Shown here piece by piece: positions 25,621-34,248 of a DNA stretch of 64,000 bases. The translations under genes and the position numbers were made by a program. Position 1 is the first letter of the stretch. Each line of letters begins with the position of its first letter. A model generated the notes under the pieces. The model saw only the letters and a list, made by a program, of their open reading frames with translations. It did not search any database and was not told where the DNA came from. Source of the stretch: CALMBW01 sp963779645 (GTDB lineage: Bacteria > Actinomycetota > CADDZG01 > WHSQ01); the NCBI GenBank assembly GCA_963779645.1, contig CAVZYX010000005.1:744001-808000 (forward strand), in the 5' to 3' direction.

Positions 25621-26586
25621 TTGCGAATATTCCGATACACATCGAGACAGGGTGGCTATCAGCCTCGCCTCGCCGTTTCCGTTGACGACGAAGCACCCGT
25701 CGACCTGATCTCCACTTGGGACGACGTCACCGGCACGCGCCTAGACGCGGACACGGATCATTTCCTAGTTTCGACCCTTGCACTGATCGAGGCGGGTCCG
25801 GAGGTGTGGAGCGAGGTACGAGATGTTGCTCGCGCAGCGAAGGGTCTCGACGACCTCCGGGTCGACTTCTCCGAACCGGGGGCGAAGATCCTTTGTCCGC
25901 TTAACCTCGTGGCTTCGTTGAAGGATTTCCTCGCCTTCGAGAGCCACGTGAAGCTGGGGGCCGAACGGCGAGGCGGCGAGGTACCCGCCTACTGGTACGA
26001 AGCCCCCGTCTACTACAAGGGGAACCGGCGCTCGACCATCGGGCCTGAGGACGAATGTGTCTGGCCCCGCTATACGGATTACCTCGACTTCGAACTCGAG
26101 CTCGCGATGATCGTTGGAAAGCGCGGCAGGGATGTGACCAGGGACGATGCCGCCAAACACATCTTCGGGTTCACGATCTTCAACGACTTCTCGGCCCGTG
26201 ACATCCAGATGCGAGAGGTCTCGGCGTGGTTGGGGCCGGCTAAGGGGAAGGACTTCGCCAACACGTTCGGGCCATGCATCGTCACTGCAGATGAGGTCGG
26301 TTCAGATCCAGACCTCGAGATGATCTGCAGGGTCAACGGGAAGGAATGGGGCCGCGGCCGATCCTCCGAGCTGCATTGGAGTTGGGGCGAGATGATTGCG
26401 CATGTCAGTGATTCCGAAGATATCTATCCGGGAGACGTCTACGGCTCCGGCACACCGGGCGGTTGCTGTGGTCTCGATCTTGGCCGGAAGTTAGAGCCGG
26501 GCGATGTCATAGAACTAGAGATCGAAAAGATCGGCACGCTCCGCAACACCATCGGCCCCCGCCCCCCAGAATCTGTGCGGGATTGA
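25621..26586 (+). CDS. Fumarylacetoacetate hydrolase family protein
   Basis: 321 residues. FAH-fold metal ligands LDFELELAMIVGK (E-x-E, about residues 158-170) and IFNDFSARDIQ, and the C-terminal YGSGTPGGCCGLD, are intact. By position it should cleave fumarylacetoacetate or, if the isomerase is missing, maleylacetoacetate; no maleylacetoacetate isomerase is present in the window. TTG start at 25621 is 14 bp after hmgA. Confidence 0.9.
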   Translation: MRIFRYTSRQGGYQPRLAVSVDDEAPVDLISTWDDVTGTRLDADTDHFLVSTLALIEAGPEVWSEVRDVARAAKGLDDLRVDFSEPGAKILCPLNLVASLKDFLAFESHVKLGAERRGGEVPAYWYEAPVYYKGNRRSTIGPEDECVWPRYTDYLDFELELAMIVGKRGRDVTRDDAAKHIFGFTIFNDFSARDIQMREVSAWLGPAKGKDFANTFGPCIVTADEVGSDPDLEMICRVNGKEWGRGRSSELHWSWGEMIAHVSDSEDIYPGDVYGSGTPGGCCGLDLGRKLEPGDVIELEIEKIGTLRNTIGPRPPESVRD

Positions 26587-26602
26587 CCCCCTCACAGGTG
26601 AT

Positions 26603-26619
26603 GATTCTTACAAAGAATC
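26603..26619. terminator. AT-rich hairpin between convergent operons
   Basis: Perfect 7-bp inverted repeat GATTCTT-ACA-AAGAATC in the 38-bp gap between the FAH gene and the oppositely oriented E2 gene. No long T-run, so bidirectional termination is plausible but weak. Confidence 0.4.
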
Positions 26620-26624
26620 CGGGG

Positions 26625-27878
26625 TTAGGACTCGAGGGCTAGAACTGCGGGGTGCTCAAGTAAAGCGATCAGGTCGATCATGAAGCGGGCCGTGGTCATA
26701 CCATCGAGGATCCGGTGATCGAATGTCGTGGAGAGGTTCATCATCTTTCGGATCACAACTTGGCCGTTGCGAGCGACTGGTCGATCTACAGCGCGATGAA
26801 CACCGAGGATCGCGCTTTGAGGGTGGAAGACGATCGGAGTAGCGAGTAGTCCTCCGTAGTTCCCCCCGGGGCTTGAGACTGTGAAGGTCGGGTCTCTCAG
26901 ATCATCTGGCGTTAGGGCACCATCACGTCCGGCTTCGGCGAGCCTGTTGATCTCTGCCGCGAGATCGCGCAGCCGAAGTTCGCCGGCGTTGTGGACCACA
27001 CCCACTGTCAATCCTGCCGGGGTATCGATCGCGATCCCTATGTCGTAACGGTCGTGATAGACGATCTCCCCCGCGACCTCATCGAGACTTGCGTTGAGGG
27101 CCGGGTACTGCTTGAGGCACGTGACCACGGCTTTGACGATGAACGGCATGTACGTGAGCTTCAGAAGTTCTGGGTTCCGTTCGTTGGCCAGCTTGCGCGT
27201 GGCATCCAGCTCGGTCACGTCGCATTCTTCGACATGGGTAACGGGCGGCACCGTGAGATGCGCGTGCGTCATGCGCTCGGCGATCTTCCTGCGGACGCCG
27301 ATGAAGGGTTCGCGCCGACCAGCAGACGTCTCTGTTGGGGCGACTGCAACTGGCGATGGGGTTTGGGGAAGCAGAGATGTTGGAATCTTGGGTCCCACCG
27401 CTGCCGCCTCTACATCCTCTCGCAAGATCCTGCCTTCGGGCCCGGTGCCCCGAACGGTCGCGAGGTCGACGCCAAGGTCACGTGCCAGCCGCCTCACCGG
27501 CGGCATCGCTTGTGCACCGTTGCTCGGATCAGGCTGTGGCATAGCAGTGGGGATGGCGGGTGGGGGCGGTGGGGCCACCACATGAGGCACCTCCATGACC
27601 GGCTGCAACGATTCGACTGCGGGAGTGATCTCTTCGGCGACCTCGTCATCGCCCAACACGGTTACGAGCACGGTTCCAACAGGGACCACTTCACCAAGCT
27701 TTACGTGGATCCGCGAGACCCGCCCTGCATAGGGCGAGGGGATCTCGGCGCTGGCCTTGTCGGTGATGACCTCGACGAGCGGAGCGTCCTCTTCGATGGA
27801 GTCGCCTTCTTTCACGAACCATTCGGCGATCTCCGCTTCGGTAACGCCCTCTCCGAGGTCGGGCAATTTGAAATCCAT
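26625..27878 (-). CDS. 2-oxoacid dehydrogenase E2 (dihydrolipoyl acyltransferase)
   Basis: 417 residues in three domains: N-terminal lipoyl domain with the lipoylated lysine in ITDKASAEI (about residue 40), Ala/Pro linkers, a peripheral-subunit-binding domain (PPVRRLARDLGVDL, about 125-155), and the catalytic domain ending with HRILDG (HxxxDG). With the leucine/valine dehydrogenase nearby it is best read as the branched-chain oxoacid complex. ATG at 27878 overlaps the E1-beta stop by one base; an upstream TTG at 27884 is less likely. E3 is not present. Confidence 0.92.
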   Translation of the reverse strand: MDFKLPDLGEGVTEAEIAEWFVKEGDSIEEDAPLVEVITDKASAEIPSPYAGRVSRIHVKLGEVVPVGTVLVTVLGDDEVAEEITPAVESLQPVMEVPHVVAPPPPPAIPTAMPQPDPSNGAQAMPPVRRLARDLGVDLATVRGTGPEGRILREDVEAAAVGPKIPTSLLPQTPSPVAVAPTETSAGRREPFIGVRRKIAERMTHAHLTVPPVTHVEECDVTELDATRKLANERNPELLKLTYMPFIVKAVVTCLKQYPALNASLDEVAGEIVYHDRYDIGIAIDTPAGLTVGVVHNAGELRLRDLAAEINRLAEAGRDGALTPDDLRDPTFTVSSPGGNYGGLLATPIVFHPQSAILGVHRAVDRPVARNGQVVIRKMMNLSTTFDHRILDGMTTARFMIDLIALLEHPAVLALES

Positions 27879-28888
27879 TACCAATCCAGGACCTTGTTCG
27901 CTCCGTGCTTGATGCGGGCAACGGAAGGAAGGTAGTCGTCTTCGTTCGCGAACTGTGGGAAGGGGACGTCGAAGCCGGTGACCCTCATGACGGGAGCTTC
28001 AAGATCGAGCATCACGCGCTCGTGGATGATCGCTGAAACTTCGGCGCCAAGCCCGGCGTGACGTGGTGCTTCGTGCACAACCAAGACTCGGCCGCACTCA
28101 GCCGCGGTTGCGGTGATCGCTGCTTCGTCGAACGGGTACAGGGATCGAAGGTCGAGGACACAGGTTTCGATGCCGCGCTCCGCGGCGAGTTCTTCCGCTG
28201 CCTGCATCGATAACGGCACCGTAGCTCCGTAGGTGATGATCGCTAGGTCGCTGCCCGGACGCGCAACGCGCGCTTTGCTGAGTAGCGCCGTGGTCGCGCC
28301 GTTCGAATCTCCGATCTTGAACGGAGGAGCTTCTGGGACTTCTTCTTTCCCAGCGCGGTAGATCCGCTTGGGTTCCATAAAGATCACTGGGTCGGGATGC
28401 TCGATGGCTGCGAGCAGCATGTCTCGGGCATCTGTCGGGGTCGTGGGACAAACAACCTTCAGTCCTGGCACGTGCGCAAATAGAGCTTCTGGCGAGTCCG
28501 AGTGAAGTTCTGGAGCGCGTACGCCACCACCGTAGGGGATTCTGATGACGATGGAGGCAGGTACTTCACCTCCGGTGCGCCACGCGTAGCGAGCGGCTTG
28601 AACGACGATCTGCTCGAAGCCGGGATACACGAACACGTCGAACTGGATCTCCACGATCGGTAGAAGCCCGTATACGGCCATGCCGATCGCACTACCCACG
28701 ATGCCGGCTTCAGCGAGCGGTGTGTCGACGATGCGTGACTCACCGAAGCGATCCAGCAACCCGGCCGTGACCCGGAAGACCCCACCTGTTTGGGCGACGT
28801 CTTCCCCGAGGACGACAACTCGATCGTCGGCTTCCATCGCCTGATGCAGGGCGAGGTTCAGTGCCTCGACCATGTTGAGCGTAGGCAT
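27878..28888 (-). CDS. 2-oxoacid dehydrogenase E1 beta subunit
   Basis: 336 residues starting MPTLNMVEALNLALHQAM with GEDVAQTGGVFR and DTPLAEAGIVGSAIGMAV, all typical of E1-beta in pyruvate and branched-chain complexes. Forms the thiamine diphosphate-dependent heterotetramer with E1-alpha. Starts at the base where E1-alpha ends and is one-base coupled to E2. Confidence 0.93.
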   Translation of the reverse strand: MPTLNMVEALNLALHQAMEADDRVVVLGEDVAQTGGVFRVTAGLLDRFGESRIVDTPLAEAGIVGSAIGMAVYGLLPIVEIQFDVFVYPGFEQIVVQAARYAWRTGGEVPASIVIRIPYGGGVRAPELHSDSPEALFAHVPGLKVVCPTTPTDARDMLLAAIEHPDPVIFMEPKRIYRAGKEEVPEAPPFKIGDSNGATTALLSKARVARPGSDLAIITYGATVPLSMQAAEELAAERGIETCVLDLRSLYPFDEAAITATAAECGRVLVVHEAPRHAGLGAEVSAIIHERVMLDLEAPVMRVTGFDVPFPQFANEDDYLPSVARIKHGANKVLDW

Positions 28889-29997
28889 CAGTCACCACCC
28901 TCTGGGGAAGTTGCCGGAGCAGGCCCCATCGGTTTGACGACTTCAGCCCTCTTCACCGAGCGGAGTTCCTCGAGACCCTCTTGGAACGTCCACGGTTGAC
29001 CCGAGGCGTAGACGTCATCGAACAGAACCTCTAGGCCGGGTGGTTCGTAACTCTCCATCTGCTTGACGGCCGCGGCGATCGTTTGCTTCGCCTCGTCGCG
29101 GATGGCGGCTTCCTTCGCGTCATCCAGCAGGCTCAACCTACGGAGGAATCCGGCCATCCGCCCCACCGGTTCGAGGGGTTTCCACTTCTCGCTGATCGCC
29201 TCGTCGCGATAGAGACGCGGATCGTCCGCGGTGCCATGCGGAGCTATCCGATAGCAATAGGCCTCGATCAGTGTCGGTCCGTCGCCGTTCCGCGCGCGGT
29301 CCAGAGCATCCTTGGTCGCTTTCCAACAAGCGACCGGGTCGAAACCATCGACCCTGACCCCGGGCATCGCGTACGCGGCGGCCTTCTCCGCGATGGTTCG
29401 TGATGCTGTCTGGCGGTGGTACGGGGTCGAGATAGCCCACTGATTGTTCACGCAGAAGAAGATCGTCGGCGTTCTCCAGACGGACGCGAAGTTGAGGGCC
29501 TCGTGGAAATCGCCTTCAGAAGTTGCGCCATCGCCGAACCACGCAAGCGACGCGGTTTGGTCACCTCGTTGCTTGGCTGCCCAACCCACGCCCACGGCAT
29601 GCGGCAAGTGAGTTGCTATGGGAACGCAGATCGGACCTACGCGGTGCTCGCGCGGGTTGTAGAAACCCAGCTTGCCCCCGTAGCCTCGCCACCACGCGAA
29701 GATCGTGGCCGCGTCTACTCCCCGGAGGATCCCGATGGAGTTCTGGCGGTAGCTGGGGAAGACCCAGTCGGGGTCGTCGCAGGCGTACAGAGGTCCTGCC
29801 TGTGTGGCTTCCTCGCCCCAATAGATAGCGTAGGTGCCGATGCGGCCCTGTCGCTGAAGCGCTACCGCCCTCTCATCGAAAGTGCGGAGCAGGACCAGCC
29901 AGCGGAACAGTTCGATCAGGTCCTTATCCGCGAGTCCCTCGGGTACCGGAGAGTCGGGTACCTCGGAACCATTACCGATGATCCTGATTATCTCCAT
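28888..29997 (-). CDS. 2-oxoacid dehydrogenase E1 alpha subunit
   Basis: 369 residues. Thiamine diphosphate-binding motif runs from GDGATSEGDF (about residue 153) to VNNQWAIS (about 181). RTFDERAVALQRQGRIGTYA near the N-terminus is typical. The actinobacterial branched-chain type is favoured over pyruvate by the coupled amino-acid dehydrogenase upstream, 6 bp away, which produces the branched 2-oxoacids that this complex consumes. Confidence 0.92.
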   Translation of the reverse strand: MEIIRIIGNGSEVPDSPVPEGLADKDLIELFRWLVLLRTFDERAVALQRQGRIGTYAIYWGEEATQAGPLYACDDPDWVFPSYRQNSIGILRGVDAATIFAWWRGYGGKLGFYNPREHRVGPICVPIATHLPHAVGVGWAAKQRGDQTASLAWFGDGATSEGDFHEALNFASVWRTPTIFFCVNNQWAISTPYHRQTASRTIAEKAAAYAMPGVRVDGFDPVACWKATKDALDRARNGDGPTLIEAYCYRIAPHGTADDPRLYRDEAISEKWKPLEPVGRMAGFLRRLSLLDDAKEAAIRDEAKQTIAAAVKQMESYEPPGLEVLFDDVYASGQPWTFQEGLEELRSVKRAEVVKPMGPAPATSPEGGD

Positions 29998-30003
29998 GCT
30001 TGC

Positions 30004-31095
30004 TTACGCCTGGGAAGACGCGCCGTATTCGGCCGTCCTTACCAGGCGGATGCGAGAGATCTTGCGGATGCGATCTTCGGCGTACTCGTTCGCTGCTTGC
30101 GCGGTCGAGATACCGCGCTCGTTCGCGAGGCGGAAGATCAACTGCATCGCCTTGTATATGCCCATCACCTTGTGCATGGCGCGTTCACGGTCGTAGCCGC
30201 GGAGCTCGTCTTCGACGTTGATCAACCCACCTGCGTTGATGACGAAGTCTGGTGCGTAAAGGATCTCCAGATCACGAAGCTTGTCGCCGTGCTCCGAGCG
30301 GGCCAGTTGGTTGTTCGCGGCCCCCGCGATGATCTTGCAGCCGAACTCGTTGATGGTTTCGTCGTTCACGACTCCACCCAGCGCGCAAGGGGCGAAGATG
30401 TCTGCCTTCATCGTGTGCACGGTGTCCAATGGCGTTGTTTCAACGCCGAAGTCCGATACTGCCCGGGCGAGGTTGTCGACGTCGATGTCGGCGATGGTCA
30501 CCTTGGCGCCTTCCTCGACGAGGTAGCCGCATAACGCGTACCCAACCTTGCCGACACCCTGTAGGGCGACGGTTCGTCCCTTAAGGGATGCGTCGCCGAA
30601 TACCTCGAGAGTGCAAGCCTTGATTCCCTGGAGCACGCCGAATGCAGTTACGGGTGATGGATCCCCCGAACCTCCGTATGTGTGACTGCAGCCCGTTACC
30701 CAGCGCGACTCACGTCGGACCGTGTCCATGTCTTCCAGCATGGTTCCGACGTCTGCTGCTGTGATGTAGCGACCGCCAAGGGTTTCGACGAAGCGTCCGT
30801 AGGCACGAAGCAACTCTTCGGTCCGGATGCGACGTGGATCGCCGATGATGACCGCTTTCCCTCCGCCCAGATCCAGACCAGCGGCCGCGGCCTTATAGGT
30901 CATCCCCTTGGCAAGACGGAGCACGTCCACGATCGCTTCGTCTTCCGTCTCATACGGATAGAACCTCGTTCCTCCAAGCGCCGGCCCCAATGCCGTTGAA
31001 TGGATGGCGATGATCGCCTTGAGTCCTGACTGGTCGTCTGAGCAATAGACGACCTGTTCGTACCCATCGCCGGTGATGCGGTCGAACACTGCCAT
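30004..31095 (-). CDS. Leucine/valine dehydrogenase (Glu/Leu/Phe/Val family)
   Basis: 363 residues. Substrate-binding GPALGGTRFYPY (about 37-48), the catalytic lysine segment GLDLGGGKAVIIGD (about 73-86) and the NAD-binding ALQGVGKVGYALCGYL (about 172-187) are clear. It deaminates branched-chain amino acids to 2-oxoacids. It heads the operon with the E1/E2 complex and is divergent from the hypothetical gene that precedes bldC, a layout also found around Streptomyces vdh-bldC (established knowledge). Confidence 0.92.
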   Translation of the reverse strand: MAVFDRITGDGYEQVVYCSDDQSGLKAIIAIHSTALGPALGGTRFYPYETEDEAIVDVLRLAKGMTYKAAAAGLDLGGGKAVIIGDPRRIRTEELLRAYGRFVETLGGRYITAADVGTMLEDMDTVRRESRWVTGCSHTYGGSGDPSPVTAFGVLQGIKACTLEVFGDASLKGRTVALQGVGKVGYALCGYLVEEGAKVTIADIDVDNLARAVSDFGVETTPLDTVHTMKADIFAPCALGGVVNDETINEFGCKIIAGAANNQLARSEHGDKLRDLEILYAPDFVINAGGLINVEDELRGYDRERAMHKVMGIYKAMQLIFRLANERGISTAQAANEYAEDRIRKISRIRLVRTAEYGASSQA

Positions 31096-31191
31096 CGATG
31101 ATTCCCCCTATTAAGGGCGCGACGCTGCGCCCTGTCGTTGATCGGATCTAACTAATGCTAGCCGCTCCCAGTAACAGACATTTAGCCCGGT

Positions 31192-31197
31192 TAGCAT
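31192..31197 (+). promoter_or_regulatory. Possible -10 for the gene upstream of bldC
   Basis: TAGCAT fits TANNNT and ends 7 nt before ATG 31205. An ATG at 31196 overlaps it, so 31205 fits a leaderless start better and also matches the family N-terminus. Confidence 0.35.
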
Positions 31198-31204
31198 GGA
31201 CACG

Positions 31205-32011
31205 ATGACCAGGACTTCTTACCTTCGCGTTTATCAGCCGGTCTCGGCGATCGAGGGGCTAGAAAGCCCGCAGGAGTGGCTGCCTCCGGAGGAACACCAT
31301 CAGACCGAGGCGAGTACGTCGAGGCAGTGGCTCCTACGTTCGCACTTCCCCTCCATAGAGCCTCTTCCGGGTCCAACGGAGGGGGTCTTCGTCCGTAAGG
31401 TGGGTACCGAGATCCTCGTTTGCCCCTGGAGGACTCGCCTTCGGATGCTTGCCGGGTTGCTCGCTTTCCGTGGGAGCATCCCCGACGAGGTAGCCGAAGC
31501 ATTCGTCCCCGAGGAAGATGCCCGCCGGGCGGCTCACGAGCTAGCGATGCTTGAAGAGACACACCCGGACGTTCGGAATCACATCATCCATGCGAACTGG
31601 CATGTGCCTCTGCGATGGTTCGTCGGTTTCGATGAATCCGAGCGCATCCTCACCGAGGACAAGCATGGGCTGAGGATCCGCTACGAGACCTCTCTCTCGA
31701 ATGCCAAGGAGAGGCTGAGTAGGGGCCTGAAGGTTCTGGAGACCTCCTGGATTGACGAAGGGGTAACGGGAGCGGTTCGCGAACTAAGAGGATGGTTGGG
31801 CGACTTCCCGGACGAAGGACTTGTCGAACTCGACTACGGCTCGGTCGCCGGACTCTTCACCGATGAAGAGCTTCTCGAAGATCAGTCCGCCGCAGAGGTG
31901 TGGACCTGCCTCGATGCTCTGGAAGCAGGCGACGTAGTTAAAGCCGGGCGCACCTTCACCGATCTATCGGAACGGTGGTCGGAGATCCGAGCTCTCGAAG
32001 TAGTGAACTAG
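31205..32011 (+). CDS. Conserved actinobacterial hypothetical protein upstream of bldC
   Basis: 268 residues beginning MTRTSYLRVYQPV. No membrane segments, no catalytic motif that I recognise. A similar gene sits between valine dehydrogenase and bldC in Streptomyces, and proteins there share the opening YLRVYxP pattern. The sequence is acidic and helical, with ANWHVPLRWFVGFD near residue 135. I infer orthology from start pattern and synteny. ATG at 31196 is the alternative start. Confidence 0.8.
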   Translation: MTRTSYLRVYQPVSAIEGLESPQEWLPPEEHHQTEASTSRQWLLRSHFPSIEPLPGPTEGVFVRKVGTEILVCPWRTRLRMLAGLLAFRGSIPDEVAEAFVPEEDARRAAHELAMLEETHPDVRNHIIHANWHVPLRWFVGFDESERILTEDKHGLRIRYETSLSNAKERLSRGLKVLETSWIDEGVTGAVRELRGWLGDFPDEGLVELDYGSVAGLFTDEELLEDQSAAEVWTCLDALEAGDVVKAGRTFTDLSERWSEIRALEVVN

Positions 32012-32016
32012 CCCAC

Positions 32017-32030
32017 CGGACGGGCGTCCG
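32017..32030 (+). terminator. Short GC hairpin after the hypothetical gene
   Basis: CGGAC-GGGC-GTCCG lies 5 bp after the TAG stop. No T-tract beyond ATTCAACCCGTTTTAG, so it is a possible weak terminator before the 200-bp bldC upstream region. That region (32031-32236) also carries GCCAC-AA-GTGGC but nothing I can name. Confidence 0.35.
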
Positions 32031-32236
32031 ATTCAACCCGTTTTAGGACTAGTTGTCATGGGCTACACGCAGCGTAGTTACGAAACGCCCAAAAATGACC
32101 CTATGTAGCCATTTCATATAGACCCCTCCTTCGCCGATGATTCAGACATGTCCGGAAAAAGCCACAAGTGGCCGCCCGGGCTGACGGTAACGAAAGTGTC
32201 GGGGGAAGACCCGCCACAGGATCGGAGGGTAAAGGT

Positions 32237-32431
32237 ATGAAGGCGCAGAAGGACGACGCGCTCCTCACGCCAGCCGAGGTCGCAGCTCTTTTCCGGGTAG
32301 ACCCGAAGACGGTCACGCGGTGGGCGAAGGCCGGGAAGCTGTCCTCGATCAGAACGCTTGGTGGGCACCGTCGCTACCGTGCGGACGAGGTCAAGCGTTT
32401 TCTCGAAGGTGTTCGGCAAGGGGAGCAGTAA
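32237..32431 (+). CDS. bldC: BldC-type MerR-like DNA-binding regulator
   Basis: 64 residues. LLTPAEVAALFRVDPKTVTR followed by WAKAGKLSSIRTLGGHRRYR is nearly the full winged-helix core of Streptomyces BldC. BldC binds AT-rich direct repeats cooperatively to time development and secondary metabolism. ATG at 32237 is set by GGAGGG (32225-32230); the frame opens earlier at 32168 but that stretch is non-coding leader. A strong terminator follows. Confidence 0.93.
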   Translation: MKAQKDDALLTPAEVAALFRVDPKTVTRWAKAGKLSSIRTLGGHRRYRADEVKRFLEGVRQGEQ

Positions 32432-32465
32432 GAAGGATTACCCCGTAACGGAGGGGAAAAGAGTC

Positions 32466-32499
32466 AAGGGCGCCCTTCGGGGCGCCCTTTCTCTTCTTG
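32466..32499 (+). terminator. Rho-independent terminator after bldC
   Basis: Perfect 10-bp stem AAGGGCGCCC / GGGCGCCCTT with a TTCG tetraloop (32466-32489), followed by TCTCTTCTT. Textbook form, 34 bp after the bldC stop. Confidence 0.85.
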
Positions 32500-32505
32500 A
32501 ACCTG

Positions 32506-32578
32506 TGGCGAGGGGCAGAATCGAACTGCCGACACCGCGATTTTCAGTCGCGTGCTCTGCCAACTGAGCTACCTCGCC
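32506..32578 (-). tRNA. tRNA-Phe (GAA)
   Basis: On the minus strand: acceptor GGCGAGG pairs with CCTCGCC, D-arm GCTCAGTTGGCAGAGC, anticodon stem GCGA with loop CTGAAAA (anticodon GAA), T-arm with GTTCGATTC. CCA is not encoded. Confidence 0.96.
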
Positions 32579-32641
32579 TGGTCTGGGTTGGCAGGATAGC
32601 AAGACCATCCCCCTTATCGGGTAAGTTACGTCTTCGTCTGG

Positions 32642-32716
32642 GCCCCTGTAGAGCAGTCTGGAGTGCTCGTCACCCTGTCAAGGTGAAGGTCGCCGGTTCA
32701 AGTCCGGTCAGGGGCG
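32642..32716 (+). tRNA. tRNA-Asp (GTC)
   Basis: Acceptor GCCCCTG pairs perfectly with CAGGGGC. Anticodon stem TCACC/GGTGA with loop CTGTCAA gives GTC. T-loop TTCAAGT. CCA not encoded. Its last 19 bases overlap the 3' end of the convergent GNAT gene. Confidence 0.95.
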
Positions 32717-33369
32717 CTGTTGTCCTTACCCCTTGCTGGGGTGTCGATGAAGCGAGTGCCCGGACGACGGGGATCCTGGCTTTCGGCTTCAACGTGGAGT
32801 TCTCCGGCGGCGACCTTTTTCAGGAGGATCTTCGCGGGCGTCCTGTCGACCGTTTCCACATCCCCCGGTAGTGGGATGTCTACCTCGCTGACCCCTGCTT
32901 CCCAGCGTTCTGGTCTAACACCTTGTTCTCTCAGGATGGCGAGGACGGGAGCGTTCTCGCCTTGGACCCAGACCCGCATCGCCTTCACGCCTTTCTCGAC
33001 CGCCGACCTTGCGAGAAGCCATAGGAGTGTGGAACCGATGCCTTGCCCGTGAAATTCATCGACGACGGTGACTGCGCTTTCGGCAACCGCTGGTTCGCCG
33101 GGTATCCGAACCCATCTGGCGACACCGACCCCTTTCCAGGAATCCTCATCTTGAAGCACGGCGATCCAGCCGTAATGGTCCTCGAAGTCGAGTTCCGTTA
33201 GGTAAGCGAGTTGGTCGTCGCTCAGGTGATCGATCTGACGGAAGAAGCGCCGGTAACGAGACTCCTCAGAGAGCCGGTTGAAGCCATCGACCAGGTGCGT
33301 CTTGTCATCTGGACGGATCGGCCGAAACAGGATGCGCCTGCCGTCCGCACTGCGACCCTCGAATTCCAC
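32698..33369 (-). CDS. GNAT-family N-acetyltransferase
   Basis: 223 residues: RPIRPDDKTHLVDGFNRLS and SRYRRFF near the N-terminus, and the acetyl-CoA loop EFHGQGIGSTLLWLLA (about 105-120) with the Q/R-x-x-G-x-G/A pattern. Substrate unknown; this N-terminal type resembles the acetyltransferase domain used in protein lysine acetylation, and no cAMP-binding domain is attached. The last six codons plus stop run into tRNA-Asp, so the tail after about residue 185 may be poorly constrained. Confidence 0.82.
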   Translation of the reverse strand: MEFEGRSADGRRILFRPIRPDDKTHLVDGFNRLSEESRYRRFFRQIDHLSDDQLAYLTELDFEDHYGWIAVLQDEDSWKGVGVARWVRIPGEPAVAESAVTVVDEFHGQGIGSTLLWLLARSAVEKGVKAMRVWVQGENAPVLAILREQGVRPERWEAGVSEVDIPLPGDVETVDRTPAKILLKKVAAGELHVEAESQDPRRPGTRFIDTPARGKDNSAPDRT

Positions 33370-33411
33370 AATCCGAACGTTAACCTCGTCCTGTTACGGG
33401 CGTTTTTCCAG

Positions 33412-34248
33412 TTACCCGGATCGCTTCAATTTTCCGTGTTTCTTCGCGTAGCGCTCGCCGCGGCGGAAGATGACCATCCCAAGGGGCACGGAGATGACTC
33501 CGATTATCACCAGAGGGACGACCTCATCCCAAAGGCTCGCTATACCGTCTCCCGCCAAGATCGCGTCCCTTATCCCATCCAGTGCATAGGTGGCCGGCGA
33601 GATCTTCGCGAGCCACTGCATGGGCTCGGGCAGGATCTCCACGGGGTAATAGACGCCGGAAACGACCAGTAGCGCTCCCTGGGCGATGAAGCCAAGCTGG
33701 GAGCCCTTCTCCGGCGAGATCAAGGGCAAGACGGCGGTCATCATGCCGATCCCGATGAATGAGACGGACGCAACGGCCAGGACGAACATCGCCGCACCGA
33801 AGTTGGCGTCGGGCATCTTGAGATCGAAGAAGAAGGCGATCGTACCGAACAGCAACGCTGCGCGGATGACTCCATAGAAGACCGCGAACACACCCATGCC
33901 ACCCAGGTGCACCGTGCGCGACAAGGGAGCCATGAAGGTGTACTCGATGGTTCCTTCCCAGCGCTCCCACGCGACCGTTTCGGTGATGATCTCGAAGATG
34001 ATCCCGAGGTAGGCCCAGATAACTGCGCCGATCAGCAAGATCGTGGTCTGGCGGTTGACGTCGATCTGCCCGCCGGTCGCCTCGACACCTTTCGCGATAA
34101 AAACGATCGTCAAGGTGTTCGCAACCGTCCAGAAGAAGAACGCGAGTTCCCACCAGGCGTACCGCTTGACCAGGTAGATGTTTCGCTCGACTACACCGGC
34201 TAGGCCGATCAGCTCGGCGCGGAGCGTCGCTGCGGGTCCGTGCATCAT
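33412..34248 (-). CDS. ABC-2 type transporter permease
   Basis: 278 residues with six hydrophobic segments and the ABC2 pattern LSPRT-like signature (here SPATYALDGIRDAIL, about 222-236). Overlaps the ATPase gene by ATGA, so the two form a half-size exporter. Substrate unknown; this architecture is common in drug, lipid or polysaccharide export. Confidence 0.88.
   Translation of the reverse strand: MMHGPAATLRAELIGLAGVVERNIYLVKRYAWWELAFFFWTVANTLTIVFIAKGVEATGGQIDVNRQTTILLIGAVIWAYLGIIFEIITETVAWERWEGTIEYTFMAPLSRTVHLGGMGVFAVFYGVIRAALLFGTIAFFFDLKMPDANFGAAMFVLAVASVSFIGIGMMTAVLPLISPEKGSQLGFIAQGALLVVSGVYYPVEILPEPMQWLAKISPATYALDGIRDAILAGDGIASLWDEVVPLVIIGVISVPLGMVIFRRGERYAKKHGKLKRSG

Noticed and set aside
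26991..27935. 314-codon plus-strand frame opposite the E2 gene
   Set aside because: Shadow of the lipoyl and catalytic domains of E2.
29416..30534. 372-codon plus-strand frame across the E1-alpha and Leu/Val dehydrogenase genes
   Set aside because: Antisense to two well-recognised enzymes and contains no domain motif.
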